Notes under the pieces: generated by a model
Told to the model about the DNA's origin: nothing
The model's database searches: none
Seen by the model: the letters and a program-made list of their open reading frames with translations, nothing else
Part shown: positions 33,338 to 41,309 of the stretch, piece by piece
Position numbering within the stretch: position 1 is the first letter of the stretch
Layout of the letters: each line of letters begins with the position of its first letter
Program-made: the position numbers and the translations under genes
Source: Acidiparvus fluvialis
GTDB taxonomy: Bacteria > Acidobacteriota > Holophagae > Holophagales > Holophagaceae
Length of the DNA stretch: 64,000 bases
Direction: 5' to 3'
Assembly: GCA_041263285.1 (NCBI GenBank)
Contig: JBFSVS010000002.1
Span: forward strand, 28,156-92,155

Positions 33338-33389
33338 GTGGAATGAAGTGGCTTTTTTTGGCTATAAATGGCTTAAAGTGGTTTTTATG
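33336..33389 (+). promoter_or_regulatory. MraZ operator array: five TGG repeats at 10-bp period
   Basis: TGG occurs at 33339, 33349, 33359, 33369 and 33379, exactly 10 bp apart, within AAGTGG, AAGTGG, TTTGGC, AATGGC and AAGTGG. MraZ of E. coli binds TGGG-type repeats separated by 5 nt (10-bp period), and mycoplasma MraZ binds AAAGTGK repeats, both upstream of mraZ itself. Position, spacing and core all agree, so this is very probably the autoregulatory site of the dcw cluster. Confidence 0.85.
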
Positions 33390-33415
33390 ATTTTTACAAA
33401 AAGGACAATCATTCG

Positions 33416-33895
33416 ATGTTAACACTCCGGGGAAACTCGCCAGCGACCGTAGATGAGAAGGGAAGATTAAAGCTTCCCTCGATCTTCAGATCGGCGCTTG
33501 AAAAACCACTTACAAGTAAGGACAAACCAAAAAAGATTGATGTCATTAATTTTTATCTCACTTCACTCGATTTAGGAAATTCTCTAGTTCTTTTCCCTCT
33601 ATCGATCTGGGAACAACACGAGAAAGCATTAGTCAATCTTCCGTTTATGCATCCAGGAAAACGAAAAATGCTTCACAGTTTATCTTTTCATGGCTCCGAG
33701 ATTACTCCAGATAATCAAGGACGTATCGTAATTCCGCAAAAATTAAGAGAGCAGGCTAGGCTTGCCGGAGAAATATCTATTTTAGGAATGATCGATCACT
33801 TAGCTCTATGGAATACTGCCTCATATCAAGAGTTATCCTCCAAAGATCCGGTGACTTCCGAAGATCTTATGACCCTATCAAGGCTGGGAGGCTAA
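33416..33895 (+). CDS. mraZ: Transcriptional regulator MraZ
   Basis: AbrB-like double-repeat DNA-binding protein, first gene of division/cell-wall clusters. 159 residues with two SpoVT/AbrB repeats: RGNSPATVDEKGRLKLPSIFR at the N-terminus and HGSEITPDNQGRIVIPQKLREQA in the second half, each with the DxxGRxxxP core. It represses its own promoter in E. coli. AAGGA lies ten bases before the ATG. The five TGG repeats upstream (33336-33389) are its likely binding site. The next gene, rsmH, starts directly on its stop codon (TAAATG). The linker between repeats is slightly long but the protein is intact. Confidence 0.96.
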   Translation: MLTLRGNSPATVDEKGRLKLPSIFRSALEKPLTSKDKPKKIDVINFYLTSLDLGNSLVLFPLSIWEQHEKALVNLPFMHPGKRKMLHSLSFHGSEITPDNQGRIVIPQKLREQARLAGEISILGMIDHLALWNTASYQELSSKDPVTSEDLMTLSRLGG

Positions 33896-34858
33896 ATGAT
33901 GACCCTTACAGTTCCCATGCATGTCCCCGTTTTATCAAAAGAAGTTGATACATTCTTGGGTCAAAATTGCGAATCAAACTTTTTAGATATGACCCTAGGC
34001 TTTGGTGGTCATGCAGAAATTATTCTGAAAGATAAACCACCGTCCTTCAGATACATTGGAATCGACCGGGATCCAGAAGCGATTGAATTCTGCAAAGCGC
34101 GGTTCGAAAGCGATCCACGCATCTCAATTCTAAATAGTAATCATGATGATGTGTGGGGTAACGAGACGTTCGAACAGGCTAAGGCCAGCTTTGCACCGAT
34201 GGGTTTCGAATCTATTCTTGCTGACCTAGGAGTTTCTACTTATCAACTTAAAAAAGCAGAGAGAGGGTTTAGTTTTTCAAAAGAAGGCCCCTTGGACATG
34301 AGAATGGATAATAAAAATGGGCTAACTGCCCTGGAGTGGATTCAGCGCCAAGACGAATCAACATTAGCTTATGCTCTTTGGATCTACGGAGAAGAGCGCG
34401 CCTCCAGGCCTATAGCTCGATCTATATTGAAAATGCTTGAGTTGGGTCAATTGCAAACCACTCTAGACCTAGCAAGAGCCGTCTACCAAGTTTTACCTCT
34501 TGAGATAGCTAAGCGTAAAGGGCATTCGAATCCAGCGACTAAAACCTTTCAAGCTATTCGGATTGCGGTGAATGGCGAACTCGATCGATTGAACTATACC
34601 CTACAAAATGCATTTAAAAATTTGGCACCTTTGGGCCGAATGGGGGTCATATCTTTCCACAGCCTTGAAGATCGCATAGTGAAGCATACCTTTAGAAAAA
34701 TGGCGGGTATCTATGATGGACCAGGGCGCCTTTCACCAACAAAACTTATTAAAGAAGCTGAAATTCTAACTCCCAATGGAGTTGTCCCAGAAGTATCCGA
34801 AATTGAATCTAACCCATCATCGAGATCTGCTCGATTAAGAGTGATCTCTAAGTTATAA
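33896..34858 (+). CDS. rsmH: 16S rRNA (cytosine(1402)-N4)-methyltransferase RsmH
   Basis: SAM-dependent methylation of C1402 in the ribosomal P-site. 320 residues: HVPVLSKEVDTFL, the SAM motif FLDMTLGFGGHAEIIL, GIDRDPEAIEF, ILADLGVSTYQLKKAERGFSF, LDMRMDN and VISFHSLEDRIVKHTF near the C-terminus, all RsmH/MraW landmarks. GGGAGG precedes ATG 33896; a second ATG follows at once. mraZ-rsmH is the conserved head of dcw clusters. Confidence 0.97.
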   Translation: MMTLTVPMHVPVLSKEVDTFLGQNCESNFLDMTLGFGGHAEIILKDKPPSFRYIGIDRDPEAIEFCKARFESDPRISILNSNHDDVWGNETFEQAKASFAPMGFESILADLGVSTYQLKKAERGFSFSKEGPLDMRMDNKNGLTALEWIQRQDESTLAYALWIYGEERASRPIARSILKMLELGQLQTTLDLARAVYQVLPLEIAKRKGHSNPATKTFQAIRIAVNGELDRLNYTLQNAFKNLAPLGRMGVISFHSLEDRIVKHTFRKMAGIYDGPGRLSPTKLIKEAEILTPNGVVPEVSEIESNPSSRSARLRVISKL

Positions 34859-34867
34859 GGACCCCTT

Positions 34868-35242
34868 ATGTCAACATCTGCTAGAAATCTGCATGGTTCC
34901 ATCAGTATAGTTAGAGTTTTATCGCTTATCTTGGCCATTCTTTGCCCATGGCTAGTAATGCTTATCATTAATGTAGAGGCCATTAAGGTAAGTATTATGA
35001 CCTCTAAAATCCAGTCAGAAATTCAAAAAGAAGAGGAAATTAAAAGCTCCCTAAGGATCAGTCAAAGCAGGTTTCCCCTAGACCAACAAATAGAGGAATT
35101 CGCCAGAAATAGAAGAATGATCTTTGGCAAAAGTGGTCAAGATATCATCATGATCCCACGAGTGTTTAATTCCGAAGATCAAAGTATGGCCAAAATAAAT
35201 AAAAACATATCCGTCAATTCAGTAATTCAAATACAACAGTAA
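34868..35242 (+). CDS. ftsL: FtsL-like septal membrane protein
   Basis: Small bitopic division protein, 124 residues: short cytoplasmic N-terminus, one span (VLSLILAILCPWLVMLIINV) and a periplasmic coiled-coil (KIQSEIQKEEEIKSSLR). Sequence conservation of FtsL is low, so the call rests on topology and on its fixed place between rsmH and ftsI. AGGA six bases before the ATG. FtsL recruits FtsB/FtsQ and activates FtsWI in characterised bacteria. Confidence 0.78.
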   Translation: MSTSARNLHGSISIVRVLSLILAILCPWLVMLIINVEAIKVSIMTSKIQSEIQKEEEIKSSLRISQSRFPLDQQIEEFARNRRMIFGKSGQDIIMIPRVFNSEDQSMAKINKNISVNSVIQIQQ

Positions 35243-35276
35243 GAAATACTTTTATCTTCTACTATGGTGCATAATA

Positions 35277-37376
35277 ATGAAAGATTACATCCATAATCTT
35301 CTAAGAATACTGGATGGCATTAAGCGTAATTTCTCTGGATTTCAATCAGAAAATCAATCACATTCTCCTCGTTTAAGAATCATAAAAGCGATTCTATACG
35401 GTTGGATTCTACTTGTTATCTGTAGGCTTGCTCAACTTCAGATTTTTATGCATAGCGACTTGAGTCGATTGGCTAAAAATCAACAAATCGCAACACAACC
35501 GATCATTGCAAAACGTGGCAAGATTATCGATCGTAATGGTTTTTCTCTGGCTGAATCCATTGAGACTTCTTCTTTGGCAGCTCGACCTATCTTTTTTTAC
35601 CCACAGTACAAAAAAACAGGGAAGAGTGTTATCTGGGGGGAGCCCGATCGATCTGCAGCAAAGTATGTAGCAAATCTTTTATCTCCTTTGATCGATATAG
35701 AGGCAAGCCGAATTGAAAATAAACTTCTCACAAAAAAACCATTCATATACATAGCCCGACCCTTGAGCCCCGAGATTACTCGACAGGTAGAATCTAGGGA
35801 TATTAGTCGCTTTGGACTTACCCTTGAAAAAGTATTTGTTCGTTCCTACCCCAAAGGCTCGTATGCAGCGCAAGTAGTGGGTTACACAGATCTCGATGGA
35901 GAAGGCAAGCTAGGAATTGAGCAAATCTATAATGATGTGATTAAAGGACAAAACGGAGAAAGAAATGTTTATGTTGATGGAAAGAAGCGATTCATGGTCG
36001 ATAATAATAGGGTTACCAAAGAGCCCATTGCGGGCTTCAATCTTGAGCTAACTCTCGATTCAACAATCCAACGATATGCTGAAGAAGCTCTTGCTACTGC
36101 TGTAACAAAAACGAGACCTAAAAGCGCCTATGCCATAGTCGTTAATCCAAATACAGGAGAGATCTTAGCGGCAGCTAGTTACCCAACTTTTGATCCTAAT
36201 CTTAGCGTATCAAAGTCCACTAAAACTCTTGAAGAAGCACTAGAATCTAGGAAATTTCATGCTGTCACAGACGGTTATGAACCTGGTTCAACAATGAAGG
36301 TTCTAACAATAGCCATGGCTCTTGAAGAAGGACTTGTTAGTCTGGATGAGTCTATTGATTGTAAGGGTCCCTATACGACCCCTTTTGGTCAGATCATCAG
36401 GGACCACGGAAAAAACGGGTTTCTGAAGGTGAATGAAATCTTGGCAAAAAGTTCTAATATCGGTACTGCTAAAATCGGTATGAGATTGCCAAAACAGGAC
36501 TTTTACTCCTATCTTGATAAATTTGGGTTTGGAAAACCCTCCGGATTAGGAGTAGCGGGTGAAATCAGAACACCGCTTTTACCCGTAGAAGACTGGAGTG
36601 GAAGCACTCAGTACACCTTGACCTATGGCTATGCTTTATTGACATCACCTTTGCATGTATTGATGGCGGGCAGCGCTGTTGCCAATGGAGGCATATTGAT
36701 GAGACCAATGTTGGTTAAAAATATATACGCCGAGGATGGAAGTATCGTTAAAAAATTTTCGCCCGAAGAAAAAGAGAGGGTTATAAGTGAGAAAACAAGC
36801 GCCCTAATGAGAGATATTCTTAAAGATGTTGTCACGGTAGGTACAGCAAAAAAAGCAAGATTGAATGGGGTAGATTCATTTGGAAAAACTGGGACTTCTT
36901 ATAAAAGAGTTAATGGCAAGTACAGTGATGGTCGTCACCAGTACGCTTCGTATCTAGGTTTTTTTCCTGCCGATAAGCCCCAATATGGAATTTTAGTGAT
37001 GTTAGATGATGCTCAGAACGGAGGCGACGGTGGAGATATTGCCGCTCCTGCTTTCAAAGAAATTGCTGAGAACATTATTAGGTACAAAAAGACGCCGACT
37101 GATACGCTAGTCGATAATCTGCCTATCACCTTAAAACTAGGCAACTGGCCCGATCCATCTCCCGAAGAATGGGTTCCTGACCTGAACAAAGTTCCAGATT
37201 TGAAAGGACTTAGTTTGAAGATTGCACTCCAGCGCATTATTGCTTCTGGGGGTATCCCTAGAGTATCTTTAGGGAACAAACAGACCACGATTCACAGAGT
37301 CCAATTTCAGGATCCTCAGCCTTTCACTGATCTTGAGAAAGGGCAAATTGTTAAGGTGATAACGGAGAACCCTTGA
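35277..37376 (+). CDS. ftsI: Septal transpeptidase (class B PBP, FtsI/PBP3) with C-terminal PASTA domain
   Basis: Monofunctional peptidoglycan D,D-transpeptidase for septum synthesis. 699 residues: N-terminal span (about 35-55), pedestal domain starting with AKRGKIIDRNGFSLAES, then the transpeptidase with S338-x-x-K341 in GSTMK, S392-S-N394, and K537-T-G539 in FGKTGTS. A single C-terminal PASTA repeat (VPDLKGLSLKIALQRI, about 640-699) is an addition seen in Spo/FtsI proteins of several phyla. Its stop overlaps the TTG start of murE. No good ribosome site precedes the ATG at 35277. Confidence 0.94.
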   Translation: MKDYIHNLLRILDGIKRNFSGFQSENQSHSPRLRIIKAILYGWILLVICRLAQLQIFMHSDLSRLAKNQQIATQPIIAKRGKIIDRNGFSLAESIETSSLAARPIFFYPQYKKTGKSVIWGEPDRSAAKYVANLLSPLIDIEASRIENKLLTKKPFIYIARPLSPEITRQVESRDISRFGLTLEKVFVRSYPKGSYAAQVVGYTDLDGEGKLGIEQIYNDVIKGQNGERNVYVDGKKRFMVDNNRVTKEPIAGFNLELTLDSTIQRYAEEALATAVTKTRPKSAYAIVVNPNTGEILAAASYPTFDPNLSVSKSTKTLEEALESRKFHAVTDGYEPGSTMKVLTIAMALEEGLVSLDESIDCKGPYTTPFGQIIRDHGKNGFLKVNEILAKSSNIGTAKIGMRLPKQDFYSYLDKFGFGKPSGLGVAGEIRTPLLPVEDWSGSTQYTLTYGYALLTSPLHVLMAGSAVANGGILMRPMLVKNIYAEDGSIVKKFSPEEKERVISEKTSALMRDILKDVVTVGTAKKARLNGVDSFGKTGTSYKRVNGKYSDGRHQYASYLGFFPADKPQYGILVMLDDAQNGGDGGDIAAPAFKEIAENIIRYKKTPTDTLVDNLPITLKLGNWPDPSPEEWVPDLNKVPDLKGLSLKIALQRIIASGGIPRVSLGNKQTTIHRVQFQDPQPFTDLEKGQIVKVITENP

Positions 37377-38839
37377 AATTATCTGATTTAGTCAAGGGAT
37401 TGCACGTCGAGAACCCCAAGCAGACTTTAGATCCAACAATTCTTGGCATTACCCATGATTCGCGTAAGGTCAACAAAGGCTTTTTATTTGTTTCGCTCAA
37501 AGGCCAATCATTCAATGGAAACCAATTTATAGCCCAAGCAATTGAGAAGGGCTGCGTTGGGGTTATTAGTGAAGACGAGGTTTCTGTGCCTCCAGAAATA
37601 GTTTTACTGGTTATAAAAAACCTCAGGTCAATCATGGCTCAATTAGCTAAACGCTTCTACTCTTGTCCCGATCAATCTCTCAAATTAATAGGCGTAACTG
37701 GAACCAATGGGAAAACAACTACAACAACGCTCGTCCAACAGTTACTCACTCTTTCAGGATATTCATGCGGACTTATTGGAACTGTGGAGAATATCGTTGG
37801 TGGGGTCTCCATGGACTCGATTCGCACTACTCCTGAAAGTACCGATTTCTTTTCATTTCTTAGACAATCTTGTGACACAGGGGACCATTATGTATCCACC
37901 GAGGTGAGTAGTATTGGTCTTGAAATGAGTAGGGTAGAGGGAGCTCAATTTGCCGTTGGAGCCTTCACTAATTTAACTCATGACCATTTGGACTTTCATA
38001 AGGATATGGAAAGTTACTTCAATTCGAAGGCTAAGTTAATGCAGCAATCAAATAAATTCATCATTAATGTGGATGATCCTTATGTTCGAAGGCTCAAAAC
38101 TTCAAGATCAGCCTTGACGCTAGGCATGGATAGCAATGCTGACTATCATATTTCGGGACTTTGCTTATCTCCGACAGACACCGAATTTCATTTTAGAACC
38201 CCTAAAGGCTCCTACTTTTTCAGAAGCCCTCTTCTCGGGAGGTTTAATGTATATAATTTAGCTTTTGCTCTAGCCATTTATTCAGAACTTGGTCTTGAGA
38301 TTGGTAGATTACAACCAGTTCTAGATAGATTAGTTGGGGCAAAGGGAAGATTTGAAAGAATCAAAACCCCTAGTAATCAAACTTTTGGCGTCCTTGTCGA
38401 TTATGCTCATACCCCCGATGCTCTTGAAAAAATATGTACTGAAGGAAAAAAATTAATCCTCAGTGGATCAAGACTTCATGTTCTATTTGGCTGTGGAGGC
38501 AACAGGGACAAAACAAAACGATCGGAGATGGCTCGAATTGTTTCCAACCATGCAGATGTGATATGGCATACCTCTGATAATCCCAGAGATGAAGACATCG
38601 AGTCCATTTTGGATGATGCTGCGGCAGGCCTTAGTTCAGTAATAATAAATAATGCATCAAGTTATCACCGAATTCCTGATAGATCTCAGGCAGTTGAATT
38701 TGCCATAAATGATCTTCGCCATGGAGATCTACTTATATTAGCTGGTAAGGGGCATGAAAATTACCAAGAAATAAAAGGTGTAAAGTATCCCTACAATGAC
38801 AAAGATTGCGCGGAATATCATCTCGGGAAAAGATCATGA
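37373..38839 (+). CDS. murE: UDP-MurNAc-tripeptide synthetase MurE
   Basis: Adds the third residue to UDP-MurNAc-L-Ala-D-Glu. 488 residues: N-terminal UDP-binding domain (GITHDSRKVNKGFLFVSLKG), ATP loop GVTGTNGKTTTTTL, central TTPEST, and C-terminal FGCGGNRDKTKR and SDNPRDED. DNPR is the motif of enzymes that add meso-diaminopimelate, so the cell wall is inferred to be mDAP type. It begins at TTG 37373, with GGAG five bases upstream, overlapping the ftsI stop. It ends in an ATGA overlap with murF. Confidence 0.96.
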   Translation: MKLSDLVKGLHVENPKQTLDPTILGITHDSRKVNKGFLFVSLKGQSFNGNQFIAQAIEKGCVGVISEDEVSVPPEIVLLVIKNLRSIMAQLAKRFYSCPDQSLKLIGVTGTNGKTTTTTLVQQLLTLSGYSCGLIGTVENIVGGVSMDSIRTTPESTDFFSFLRQSCDTGDHYVSTEVSSIGLEMSRVEGAQFAVGAFTNLTHDHLDFHKDMESYFNSKAKLMQQSNKFIINVDDPYVRRLKTSRSALTLGMDSNADYHISGLCLSPTDTEFHFRTPKGSYFFRSPLLGRFNVYNLAFALAIYSELGLEIGRLQPVLDRLVGAKGRFERIKTPSNQTFGVLVDYAHTPDALEKICTEGKKLILSGSRLHVLFGCGGNRDKTKRSEMARIVSNHADVIWHTSDNPRDEDIESILDDAAAGLSSVIINNASSYHRIPDRSQAVEFAINDLRHGDLLILAGKGHENYQEIKGVKYPYNDKDCAEYHLGKRS

Positions 38840-40209
38840 GTTTTTGGAATGTCGGTAAGATCACAGAGATTCTAGGTGGTGAACTTATCGGAGATCCGAC
38901 AATTATCCCTAAAGGGATTTCATTTAATTCGAAAGAAATTCTTCAAGAGGAATGTTTTGTTGCCCTGCGCGCCAAAAGAAATGGACATGATTTTATTCCT
39001 GAAGCGCTTCAAAGAGGAGCCTCTTGTCTGATCGTAGACAATGTGGTCGACTGTAAAGTTCCTCAAATAAAAGTTAGAAATACAACTGAAGCTTTACAAA
39101 CATGGGGTCAGCGAAGATTCGAGATCTTTCGTCCAGGTCAAGTATTTGGTGTGACCGGTAGTGCAGGTAAAACTACAACAAAGGAATTTCTATCTATAAT
39201 GGTTAGTGCCTGGAAGACTCCGGGAAATTTCAATAATACGATTGGCCTACCACTTTCATTAGCCTTTTTTCCTTCAAATATTCACACCGCAGTTTTGGAG
39301 ATGGGTATGAGTACTGCTGGAGAAATCAAGAGGCTTACAGAAATTGCCCCCTTGGATTTTGGGATCCTAACTGGTATTGGTCACGCGCACATAGAAAATT
39401 TCTCGGATGGCCTGAGGGGAATCGCAAGAGCTAAGGGAGAATTAGTTGAGGGTATAAAGAATCGTGGGGCTTGGGTCTATCCGGAAGAGGATGCGAATTG
39501 CCAATGGATCGCAGTGCAACCTTGGTCACAGCATTGTTGTGCTTTACCTGTCGGACCGACTAGTTCAAGACAGATCTTGAATCATGAATCTAAAGGACTT
39601 TTGGGTGAGTCTTTTATTTATCGAGGTCCTCACCATGAATTCTCAGTACAAATTCAATTAAAGGGCAAACACCACGTGATAAACGCCGCGCTTGCAATAG
39701 CTATTGCCCTTGAGTCGGGTCTCAGTGAAGAGCGAGCTATCTCAGGAGCTTTTGCTCTCACTCCAGAAGAGGGTAGGGGGAAAATCCACCACCTAGCCCA
39801 TGGAGGTGTTCTACTTGATGAAAGCTACAATGCTAGCCCCGAATCCATCATAGCAACAGCCATTGGGTTAAAAGGACTGCCGGGTGGTGAATTGGTTGCA
39901 GTATTAGGCTCCATGCGCGAACTAGGACAATCTGCAGTTCAGCAGCATGAAGCAGTAGGCTCACACCTTAAGGCGTTGGGTTTTCATCGTTTGCTTTGTT
40001 ATGGAGACTTTGCCACTTATTTATCTAAAGGATTCGGGAAAGGCTCAAAAAGTTTCCCCTCGTTTGTAGATCTTAAAGATGGAGCAGATGGTCTGGGTAG
40101 CATACCCGCTGGTTCTCGCATTCTGGTGAAAGGGAGTCGATATTGGAAGTGCGAGCAAGCAGTGGAGTGGATTCTTAACGCTAATCAAAATACAATAAAG
40201 TCTCCATAG
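38836..40209 (+). CDS. murF: UDP-MurNAc-tripeptide-D-Ala-D-Ala ligase MurF
   Basis: Ligates D-Ala-D-Ala to the UDP-MurNAc tripeptide. About 457 residues: N-terminal ISFNSKEILQEECFVALRAKRNGHDF, ATP loop VTGSAGKTTTKEFL, NFNNTIGLPLSL, GILTGIGHAHIENF, and DESYNASPESI in the C-terminal domain. The frame opens at 38806, but ATG 38836 overlaps the murE stop as ATGA and gives the family N-terminus (SFWNVGKITEILGG). Confidence 0.96.
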   Translation: MSFWNVGKITEILGGELIGDPTIIPKGISFNSKEILQEECFVALRAKRNGHDFIPEALQRGASCLIVDNVVDCKVPQIKVRNTTEALQTWGQRRFEIFRPGQVFGVTGSAGKTTTKEFLSIMVSAWKTPGNFNNTIGLPLSLAFFPSNIHTAVLEMGMSTAGEIKRLTEIAPLDFGILTGIGHAHIENFSDGLRGIARAKGELVEGIKNRGAWVYPEEDANCQWIAVQPWSQHCCALPVGPTSSRQILNHESKGLLGESFIYRGPHHEFSVQIQLKGKHHVINAALAIAIALESGLSEERAISGAFALTPEEGRGKIHHLAHGGVLLDESYNASPESIIATAIGLKGLPGGELVAVLGSMRELGQSAVQQHEAVGSHLKALGFHRLLCYGDFATYLSKGFGKGSKSFPSFVDLKDGADGLGSIPAGSRILVKGSRYWKCEQAVEWILNANQNTIKSP

Positions 40210-40218
40210 GTTGGTTTG

Positions 40219-41304
40219 ATGCTGGCAAGATTTCTTCTTCATTTTCAAGACATTGCGGGCATTAATGTCCTCAAATACATTACCTTCCGAACGGCTTTAG
40301 CGGGAGTAACTGCCCTCTTGGTTTCCATACTGCTTGGCACAAAGTTTATTTATTTTTTAAAATCAATTAAAGCTGCTCAGCCAATTTTAGGAGATGCGCC
40401 TAAAACACATCAGGATAAACAAGGTACCCCAACAATGGGGGGGCTTTTGATTATTTTTTCCATTCTGGTCGCTTGTATTCTTTGGGTCGATTTGACTAAT
40501 GCATCTGTACTTCTTTGTTTATTCGCCCTTGTAACATTTGGAGGGGTAGGTCTTCTCGATGACTATAAAAAGCTATTAAAGAAAGACAATCTTGGTCTCA
40601 AAGCTAGGCAAAAAATATTCCTTATGATGATCCTTTCCTTCATCATAGCCGTTATGGTTATTCAATTTGACCAGAGGGGACCATCTTCTCTCGCAATTGC
40701 TTTCCCATTTTTAAAAGATTTTCATCCTTATATCGGCTTATGGATGGTTCCTTGGATTATGCTTGTGATCATTGGTACTAGTAATGGTGTAAATTTGACC
40801 GATGGCCTTGACGGGCTTGCTGCTGGAACGATTGTTATTGCTGCATCTGCTTTCACAATTTTGATTTATGTATCCAGCAATATTAAATTAGCTAATTATC
40901 TTGCTGTACCTTACGTTGCTTCTGCATCTGAATTAACTGTTGTTATGGGTGCAGTTGCCGGTGCGGCTCTTGGCTTCTTGTGGTTTAACGCCCATCCTGC
41001 GGAGATATTTATGGGCGATACTGGCTCCCTAAGTTTGGGAGCTATCCTAGGAACGGCGGCAATTCTTATAAAACAAGAAATCATCATATTGCTTGTTGGC
41101 GGAGTTTTTTTCCTAGAATCCCTCAGTGTCATTCTCCAGGTAGGAAGTTTTCGTTTGCGTAAGGGTCGCCGAATCTTTCGGATGGCTCCTTTCCATCACC
41201 ACATGGAATTAAGCGGACTTCCCGAAACTAAAGTAGTCATTCGATTATGGATTGTAGCAATAATACTTTGCCTCTTGGGCCTTAGTTCTCTTAAGCTCAG
41301 ATAA
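40219..41304 (+). CDS. mraY: Phospho-MurNAc-pentapeptide transferase MraY
   Basis: Integral membrane enzyme forming lipid I from UDP-MurNAc-pentapeptide and undecaprenyl phosphate. Ten hydrophobic segments, with KTHQDKQGTPTMGGL, GLLDDYKKLL (the DDxxK motif), NGVNLTDGLDGLAAGT, WFNAHPAEIFMGDTGSLSLG and the cytoplasmic MAPFHHHMELSGLPETKVV. ATG 40219 has AGG eight bases upstream; the TTG just before it is less likely. 361 residues, normal. Confidence 0.97.
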   Translation: MLARFLLHFQDIAGINVLKYITFRTALAGVTALLVSILLGTKFIYFLKSIKAAQPILGDAPKTHQDKQGTPTMGGLLIIFSILVACILWVDLTNASVLLCLFALVTFGGVGLLDDYKKLLKKDNLGLKARQKIFLMMILSFIIAVMVIQFDQRGPSSLAIAFPFLKDFHPYIGLWMVPWIMLVIIGTSNGVNLTDGLDGLAAGTIVIAASAFTILIYVSSNIKLANYLAVPYVASASELTVVMGAVAGAALGFLWFNAHPAEIFMGDTGSLSLGAILGTAAILIKQEIIILLVGGVFFLESLSVILQVGSFRLRKGRRIFRMAPFHHHMELSGLPETKVVIRLWIVAIILCLLGLSSLKLR

Positions 41305-41309
41305 TCTGT

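Noticed and set aside
33336..33389. 10-bp repeat array as a CRISPR or microsatellite
   Set aside because: The units are 10 bp with a 3-6-bp conserved core and no spacers of CRISPR size; the position upstream of mraZ explains it as an operator.
33333..33425. Cys/His-rich N-terminus (CPFC...H...H) of the histidine kinase as a zinc finger
   Set aside because: The segment is translated from the MraZ repeat array in an arbitrary frame, begins at a GTG overlapping mraZ, and a better start with promoter and ribosome site exists at 33200.
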